Shown in pieces: positions 59,233 through 64,000 of a stretch of DNA of 64,000 bases. Origin of the DNA: Parapusillimonas sp013416435 (lineage in GTDB: Bacteria > Pseudomonadota > Gammaproteobacteria > Burkholderiales > Burkholderiaceae_B); contig NZ_CP197474.1 of the NCBI RefSeq assembly GCF_052180245.1, positions 1,426,001 to 1,490,000 of the forward strand. The letters run 5' to 3'. Position 1 is the stretch's first letter; each line of letters opens with the position of its first letter. The position numbers and the translations under genes were made by a program. Under the pieces are notes generated by a model. The model saw only the letters and a list, made by a program, of their open reading frames with translations. It made no database searches and was not told where the DNA came from.

Positions 59233-60867
59233 ATGGCATGGACTACACATGAAGTCGTCAACCAGACTCCCGAGTTGAGCGACTACAACCTGTATTCGAC
59301 GGACGCGGCCGTGCAAGAGGGGGTGGCCAGATTGGCCGGGCAGCACGAAACGGGGCTGCGCCATTATGGGGAACGATTGGGAATGCGGGCCAGCTTCTCT
59401 TTGGCCGGCGATGCCGATCGCTGCCCGCCGCGGCTCGAAACCCACGATCCTCAAGGCAATCGTGTGGATCGCGTCCACTTCCATCCGGCTTGGCACCGTT
59501 TCATGCGCATGGCTTTCCTGCAAGGCATGCATTCGGGCCCATGGGCGACACCCGGAAATGGCGCGCATGTGGCCAGGGCCGCTGCTTATCTGATGCATGG
59601 GCAGGTCGAGGCTGGATCGCTTTGCCCCACCACCATGACGTTTGCCGCCATTCCCGTCCTGGCTCGCCAGCCATGGTTCGATTCGATTGCCCCCTTGCTG
59701 TACTCGACGCAGTACGATGAGCGCGATCTGCCGCTGGCTGAAAAAACCAGCATGATGGTCGGCATGGGTTTGACCGAGAAGCAGGGCGGTTCGGATCTGC
59801 GTGGCAACCTGACCCTGGCCGAACCTGTGGCGGCGCATGACGGAGTCTATCGGCTCAGAGGGCATAAATGGTTTTTTTCGTCTCCGTCGTCGGATGCGCA
59901 TCTGGTCCTGGCGCGCAGTGCTGCGGGCTTGTCCTGTTTTTACGTGCCGCGCTGGCTGGAGGACGGCGTTCAGAACGCCATCGTCGTCATGCGCCTGAAA
60001 GACAAGCTCGGCAATCGTTCGAACGCAAGCGCCGAGGTGGAGTTCCAGGACGCCTCCGGCCTGTTGGTGGGCGAGGAAGGGCGCGGGTTGCCCATACTGC
60101 TGGAAGTGGCATCCTGCACGCGCCTGGATTGTGTTCTGGGCAGCGCCGCCCTGTTGCGGCAGGCGCTGGTGCGCGCCATGCACCATGCGCGCCACCGCAT
60201 CGCTTTCGGCCAGACGCTCATACGCCAACCGCTGATGCAGAGCGTGCTCATGGATCTTTGCCTGGAGAGCGAAGCCGCAACGCAACTCGCGCTGCGGCTG
60301 GCGCAAGCGTGCGACGGCGCGGACGATGCGACGGAGCAGGCCTTCAGACGGATCCTGACGCCGGCGGCGAAATTCTGGGTCTGCAAACGCTGCGTGGAAG
60401 CGATTGCCGAGTGCATGGAGATCCTGGGTGGAAACGGATACATAGAGGAAGGACCTTTGGCGCGGCTCTATCGCGAGGCGCCGGTCAATTCCATCTGGGA
60501 AGGCTCCGGCAACGTCATGTGCCTGGATGTCTTGCGCGCCATACGGCGCGAACCGGAATCCGCAGCCCTGCTTTTCGACAAGCTGGAGGCCGACTGCGCG
60601 CAAGACGGCGTGCTGCAGCCGCGATTGCAGGCATTGCGGGTCCTGCTGGGCGGAACCAGCGTCGACCTGGAAGCCGCCGCCCGGCATGTCGCACAAGAAA
60701 TCGTCCTGCTCGTCCAGGCCGTGTTGATGCGGCGGCACGCGCCCGCAACGCTCGCCGACGCCTTCGTGCAAAGCCGGTTCAACGGCGGTGGACGCGTGTA
60801 TGGGCTGGTCGCGACGCCCAATGCGCTGGACAGCATGTTTGAAAGGGCCTGGCCGGAAGAGGGATGA
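59233..60867 (+). CDS. aidB: AidB-type acyl-CoA dehydrogenase-like protein
   Basis: The 544-residue flavoprotein matches AidB along its length: VFNQ-like start (VVNQTPELSDYNLYSTDAAVQEGV), RVHFHPAWHRFMRMAFLQGMH, HGQVEAGSLCPTTMTFAAIPVL, GMGLTEKQGGSDLRGNLTLAEPV, GHKWFFSSPSSDAHLVLA, KDKLGNRSNASAEVEFQDASG and NSIWEGSGNVMCLDVLRA. AidB belongs to the E. coli adaptive response to alkylation and binds DNA; its enzyme activity is weak. A palindromic repeat begins directly after its stop codon. A DNA glycosylase of the alkylation-repair class is at 42501-43091, not linked. Confidence 0.92.
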   Translation: MAWTTHEVVNQTPELSDYNLYSTDAAVQEGVARLAGQHETGLRHYGERLGMRASFSLAGDADRCPPRLETHDPQGNRVDRVHFHPAWHRFMRMAFLQGMHSGPWATPGNGAHVARAAAYLMHGQVEAGSLCPTTMTFAAIPVLARQPWFDSIAPLLYSTQYDERDLPLAEKTSMMVGMGLTEKQGGSDLRGNLTLAEPVAAHDGVYRLRGHKWFFSSPSSDAHLVLARSAAGLSCFYVPRWLEDGVQNAIVVMRLKDKLGNRSNASAEVEFQDASGLLVGEEGRGLPILLEVASCTRLDCVLGSAALLRQALVRAMHHARHRIAFGQTLIRQPLMQSVLMDLCLESEAATQLALRLAQACDGADDATEQAFRRILTPAAKFWVCKRCVEAIAECMEILGGNGYIEEGPLARLYREAPVNSIWEGSGNVMCLDVLRAIRREPESAALLFDKLEADCAQDGVLQPRLQALRVLLGGTSVDLEAAARHVAQEIVLLVQAVLMRRHAPATLADAFVQSRFNGGGRVYGLVATPNALDSMFERAWPEEG

Positions 60868-60953
60868 GGGGTCAGACCCCATGCGGGGTCTGACCCCATG
60901 GTCCAGGTTTCGCCGAAATTTTCGGGGTCGGACCCCGCATGGGGTCTGACCCC
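60868..60953. repeat. Two palindromic repeats after aidB
   Basis: Copies lie at 60868-60897 and 60924-60953. The first begins on the base right after the aidB TGA. The second precedes a region that must contain the promoter of the nuclease gene. Confidence 0.95.
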
Positions 60954-60993
60954 CCTATAATCAAGCGCCTGAGTTCGTTTTATTGGGGGGGAT

Positions 60994-61611
60994 GTGGGCA
61001 AAGCCTTGAATGTCATGTCGCGTCGCCTGGCCGCGGCACTCATGTCGCATCACCGGGGTCGCTGGCTGTTGACGGCCATTGCGCTGGCCATGGCAGGCCT
61101 CGGATCCTTGGGCGCCCTGAACCCCGGGCCGGCCGTCGCGGACGAAGTGCGCTACACACTGGCCGGACGTGTCGTCCAGGTGGCCGACGGCGATACCTTC
61201 ACTATCCTGGCCGAGGGCAAGCAAAGGCGGATCCGCATGGCCAGCATCGATGCTCCCGAAGTCAAGAAAGACCAGCAACGGCCCGGGCAGCCTTTCGCGC
61301 AGGCTTCCAAGGACGCGCTGGCCAAGCTCATCGCCGGCAAAACGCTGACGCTGCATTGCTTTGAAAAGGATCGCTACGAGCGCTATGTGTGCGACGTACC
61401 CCTTGACGACGGCATAACGGCGAATCAGAAGCAGGTGGCCGATGGAATGGCATGGGCCAATATGGAAGGCCGAGGAAAATTCATGCGCGATCCCGAATTG
61501 CCGGGGCTCGAAGATCAGGCCAGGCGCAGCCGCATCGGGTTATGGAAGGATGCGGATCCCGTCCGTCCTTGGGCATGGCGTTACCAATGCTGGCAGAAGC
61601 AACAGTGCTGA
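60994..61611 (+). CDS. Exported thermonuclease (SNase-like) protein
   Basis: The product has about 205 residues, starting at GTG 60994, though ATG 61009 or 61015 is possible. A signal peptide or membrane anchor (WLLTAIALAMAGLGSLGALNPGPAVADE) precedes an SNase domain: GRVVQVADGDTFTILAEGKQRRIRMASIDAPEVKKDQ, KTLTLHCFEKDRYERYVCDV and MAWANMEGRGKFMRDPELPGLEDQARRSRIGLWKDADPVRPWAWR. The catalytic Asp, Arg and Glu positions appear to be kept (DGDTFT, IRMASIDAPE, DRYER). Likely a periplasmic nuclease. It overlaps the next gene's start. Confidence 0.85.
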   Translation: MGKALNVMSRRLAAALMSHHRGRWLLTAIALAMAGLGSLGALNPGPAVADEVRYTLAGRVVQVADGDTFTILAEGKQRRIRMASIDAPEVKKDQQRPGQPFAQASKDALAKLIAGKTLTLHCFEKDRYERYVCDVPLDDGITANQKQVADGMAWANMEGRGKFMRDPELPGLEDQARRSRIGLWKDADPVRPWAWRYQCWQKQQC

Positions 61612-63836
61612 CGACCCGTGTCCTATGCCGTATGGCGGTCGCCTCGCTGCTGGCGCTTGCCACGCTCGCCGGCTGCTCGCGCGACCCGGTGAACAGCCCC
61701 TATGCGCAAGGGGGCGAGACCGAAAACGTGCTGTATACGGCCTTCACGCAGCGGTCCCCGAAGTACCTCGATCCCGCCAGTTCATATTCCGGCGATGAAA
61801 CGCCGTTTACATATTCCATCTACGAGCCTCTTTACGGCTACCATTACCTGGCTCGCCCGTACCGCCTCATTCCGCGCGCCGCGGCCAGCCTGGACCCGCC
61901 CCTTTATTTCGACTCGAATGGCCGCCAGCTGCCCGATGACGTAGCGGGCGAACAGGTGGCCTATAGCGTGTACGACATCCGCATCCGGCCCGGCATAAAG
62001 TTCCAGCCTCATCCGGCATTCGCGCTGGACGGCGAAGGAAAGCATGCCTACTGGCCCATGAGCCCCGAGCAGTTGAAGGGCAAGTTCGATGTCACCCACT
62101 TCGAGCACACCGGCACCCGCGAGCTGCAGGCCGGCGACTATGTCTATGCCTTCAAGCGACTCGCCAGCCCGCGCGTGGTATCGCCCATCTACGGCATCAT
62201 GGCCGAGCATGTGGTGGGCATGAAAGAATTCGGCGACCGCCTGAAGGCGGCTGACAAGACGGAAGATGACGCGTCGTCGGATGGGTTCCGGCCGTGGCTG
62301 GACCTGCGCCAGCATGAGCTCGAAGGCGTGCAGGCGCTGGATCCCCACACCCTGCGCATCAAGGTCGTCGGGAAGTACCCGCAGTTCAAGTACTGGCTGG
62401 CCATGACGTTCACCGCGCCGGTTCCCTGGGAGGCCGATCGCTTCTACCACCAACCCGGCATGGCCGAGCACGATCTTTCCCTGAACACCTGGCCGGTGGG
62501 TACCGGGCCATACATGCTGGTGGAATCCATCAAGAATCGCAGGCATGTCCTGCAGCGCAATCCTCACTTCCGCGGCGAACCCTATCCTTGCGAGGGGGGC
62601 CCGCAAGATCGCGAGATGGGTTTTCTCGACGACTGCGGAAAGCCCACGCCCTTCATCGACCGCATAGAATTCACGCTGGAAAAAGAGAGCGTGCCCCTGA
62701 TGGGCAAGTTCCTGCAGGGCTATTACGATATTCCGCAAGTGGATCGGGGCGATTACGGCGTCGCCATGCGGGTGGCGGCCGGCGATTCGGCCGAAAAGGC
62801 GGCGCTCTATCAGGATCACGGTTTGCAGATACGCAGCGCCACCGAGGCGCAGATGTTCTATCTGGGCTTCAACTGGCTGGATCCGGTGGTGGGAAAGGGC
62901 GATACACCGGAGCAGCAGGAAAAGAACCGCAAGCTCAGGCTGGCGCTGAGCATCGCCTTCAACTGGGAACAGTTCGTATCCATATTCCAGAACGATGAGG
63001 CGCAAGTGGCCTACGGGCCCGTGCCGCCGGGCGTGCTGGGCTACCAGGATCCTCCCGCGGGCTACAACCCCCAGGTCTATTCCATCGAAGAAGGCCGCGT
63101 CGCGCGCAAACCCCTCGATCATGCGCGCCAGCTGCTGCGCGAAGCCGGCTATCCGGACGGCCGGGATGCGCGCACGGGCAACCCGCTGATTCTGTATTTC
63201 GATTCGGCGGGAGGCATGGGATCCAGCGCCATGCTGGACTGGATGCGGCGCCAGCTGGCTGCAATCGACGTGCAGCTCGAGGTGCGCGCCACCGACTACA
63301 ACCGGTTCCAGGACAAGATGCGCAATGGCAGCGCCCAGATGTACATGTGGGGCTGGATCGCCGACTATCCCGATGCGGAGAATTTCCTGTTCCTGCTTTA
63401 CGGCCCGAACGCCAAGGCCGTGAACGGAGGGGAGAACGCGTCCAACTATGAAAATCCCGAGTTCGATCGCCTGTTCGAGAAGATGCGCTATCTTGACGAC
63501 GGGCCGGAAAAAGAAGCCCTCATCCACGAAATGGTTGCCATCGTCCAGGCGGATGCCCCATGGATGTTCGGTTATTTTCCGAAGTCGGGAGGCGCCTACC
63601 AGGCCTGGGTCGGCAATGCCAAGCCTACGCAGATGGTTCGCAATACATTGCAGTTCTACCGTATCGACCCAGCCTTGAGGGCTCGCAAGATACAGGAGTG
63701 GAACGCGCCCGGCTGGTGGCCGCTATGGCTGGCGGGCATCGCGATCGTGGCTGGCGGGCTGGCGGCATGGCGCGCCGCTCGCCGGCGCGATCACGCCACC
63801 GCGCTGGCGAGGGCCGGGGAAGGGGAAAGGGCATGA
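61605..63836 (+). CDS. Peptide-type ABC binding lipoprotein (SBP family 5)
   Basis: GTG 61605 gives 743 residues; ATG 61593 is an alternative inside the nuclease gene. The signal (VLCRMAVASLLALATLAGC) ends in an LAGC lipobox, so the mature protein is lipid-anchored. The family-5 binding domain has FTQRSPKYLDPASSYSGDETPFTYSIYEPL, WPVGTGPYMLVESIKNRRHVLQRNPHFRG, KLRLALSIAFNWEQFVSIF and WGWIADYPDAENFLFLLYGPN. A C-terminal membrane segment (WWPLWLAGIAIVAGGLAAW) and basic tail follow, unusual for this family. The permease gene starts inside its stop codon. Peptide uptake is the likely function. Confidence 0.9.
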   Translation: MLTTRVLCRMAVASLLALATLAGCSRDPVNSPYAQGGETENVLYTAFTQRSPKYLDPASSYSGDETPFTYSIYEPLYGYHYLARPYRLIPRAAASLDPPLYFDSNGRQLPDDVAGEQVAYSVYDIRIRPGIKFQPHPAFALDGEGKHAYWPMSPEQLKGKFDVTHFEHTGTRELQAGDYVYAFKRLASPRVVSPIYGIMAEHVVGMKEFGDRLKAADKTEDDASSDGFRPWLDLRQHELEGVQALDPHTLRIKVVGKYPQFKYWLAMTFTAPVPWEADRFYHQPGMAEHDLSLNTWPVGTGPYMLVESIKNRRHVLQRNPHFRGEPYPCEGGPQDREMGFLDDCGKPTPFIDRIEFTLEKESVPLMGKFLQGYYDIPQVDRGDYGVAMRVAAGDSAEKAALYQDHGLQIRSATEAQMFYLGFNWLDPVVGKGDTPEQQEKNRKLRLALSIAFNWEQFVSIFQNDEAQVAYGPVPPGVLGYQDPPAGYNPQVYSIEEGRVARKPLDHARQLLREAGYPDGRDARTGNPLILYFDSAGGMGSSAMLDWMRRQLAAIDVQLEVRATDYNRFQDKMRNGSAQMYMWGWIADYPDAENFLFLLYGPNAKAVNGGENASNYENPEFDRLFEKMRYLDDGPEKEALIHEMVAIVQADAPWMFGYFPKSGGAYQAWVGNAKPTQMVRNTLQFYRIDPALRARKIQEWNAPGWWPLWLAGIAIVAGGLAAWRAARRRDHATALARAGEGERA

Positions 63837-64000
63837 CGCGCTACATCATCCGCCGCCTGCTGTATGGCATTTTGATACTGATCGGGGTGAATCTCCTGAC
63901 TTTCGTCCTCTTCTTCGCCGTGAACACGCCCGACGACATGGCCAGGCTGTCGATAGGCGGACAACGGGTCAGCGAATCGGCCATCGAACGCTGGAAAGCC
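63833..64000 (+). CDS. OppB-type ABC permease, start only
   Basis: ATG 63833 overlaps the TGA of the binding lipoprotein gene. The visible 56 residues start TRYIIRRLLYGILILIGVNLLTFVLFFAVNTPDDMARLSIGG, the usual first membrane segment and periplasmic turn of a DppB/OppB permease. The rest lies beyond the right edge of the window, so it is partial. It should form the transport channel with the lipoprotein and further downstream genes. Confidence 0.9.
   Translation, partial: MTRYIIRRLLYGILILIGVNLLTFVLFFAVNTPDDMARLSIGGQRVSESAIERWKA

Overview
The window looks like a chromosomal segment of a high-GC betaproteobacterium. Family Alcaligenaceae (relatives of Bordetella, Achromobacter and Pusillimonas) is likely, because it carries several Bug/TctC-type periplasmic receptors, PaaY and LldD of the betaproteobacterial type, and a split Entner-Doudoroff gene set. 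The genus cannot be fixed from the sequence alone.

Layout. (1) 1-7.7 kb is a decaying region. It holds two truncated genes joined head to head (a PrpR-type activator and an HMG-CoA lyase), a Bug receptor gene with an internal deletion, an OmpR-type regulator broken by one missing base next to an intact sensor kinase, and a Fiu/PiuA-type TonB receptor with an in-frame amber codon and a frameshift. The receptor is followed by an intact Sel1-repeat gene and a divergent Fur paralogue. (2) 7.8-14.2 kb is a catabolic cluster: an IclR regulator, a PrpB-type lyase, two Bug receptors, an amidohydrolase, a malate/lactate dehydrogenase and a small unknown protein. (3) 14.2-15.3 kb has a LysE exporter between two near-identical palindromic repeats, beside a truncated hydrolase. 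(4) 15.4-28.7 kb is a glycan or cell-surface cluster of overlapping genes (SDR, GmhB-like phosphatase, two GT9 enzymes, carbamoyltransferase, GT4-like enzyme, Ugd, GT2, PIG-L deacetylase). It ends in an unusual ABC exporter fused to an ATPase-like and a receiver domain. (5) 28.7-42 kb carries small membrane and periplasmic proteins, a metallo-beta-lactamase-fold hydrolase, PaaY, LldD, a phosphoribosyltransferase-HAD fusion, a three-gene MacAB-like exporter, and a three-gene sensor kinase / REC-HD-GYP-like / GGDEF-EAL-REC cluster. (6) 42.2-44.6 kb has tRNA-Arg(ACG), a 3-methyladenine glycosylase, a cold-shock protein and adenine deaminase.

(7) 44.7-58.5 kb is the metabolic core. zwf-pgl-glk-hexR and edd-eda encode the glucose to Entner-Doudoroff route. 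Between them lie a PtxS-like LacI regulator and an operon of a four-gene ABC importer plus kguE-kguK-kguD for 2-ketogluconate. The exact palindrome TGAAACCGGTTTCA lies just downstream of an extended -10 promoter for this operon. A perfect HexR-type palindrome, TGTAGTTTAACTACA, overlaps the edd promoter. The kgu products feed 6-phosphogluconate into Edd/Eda. (8) 58.5-64 kb has a DUF423 protein, AidB, a secreted thermonuclease-like protein and the start of a peptide ABC importer.

A palindromic repeat family occurs about 20 times, singly or in clusters of up to five, always at gene ends. Its unit is GGGGTCAGACCCC, a 4-base centre, then GGGGTCTGACCCC. In at least three genes the repeat supplies the last codons of the protein. 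All functional calls rest on reading the sequence; no database search was run.
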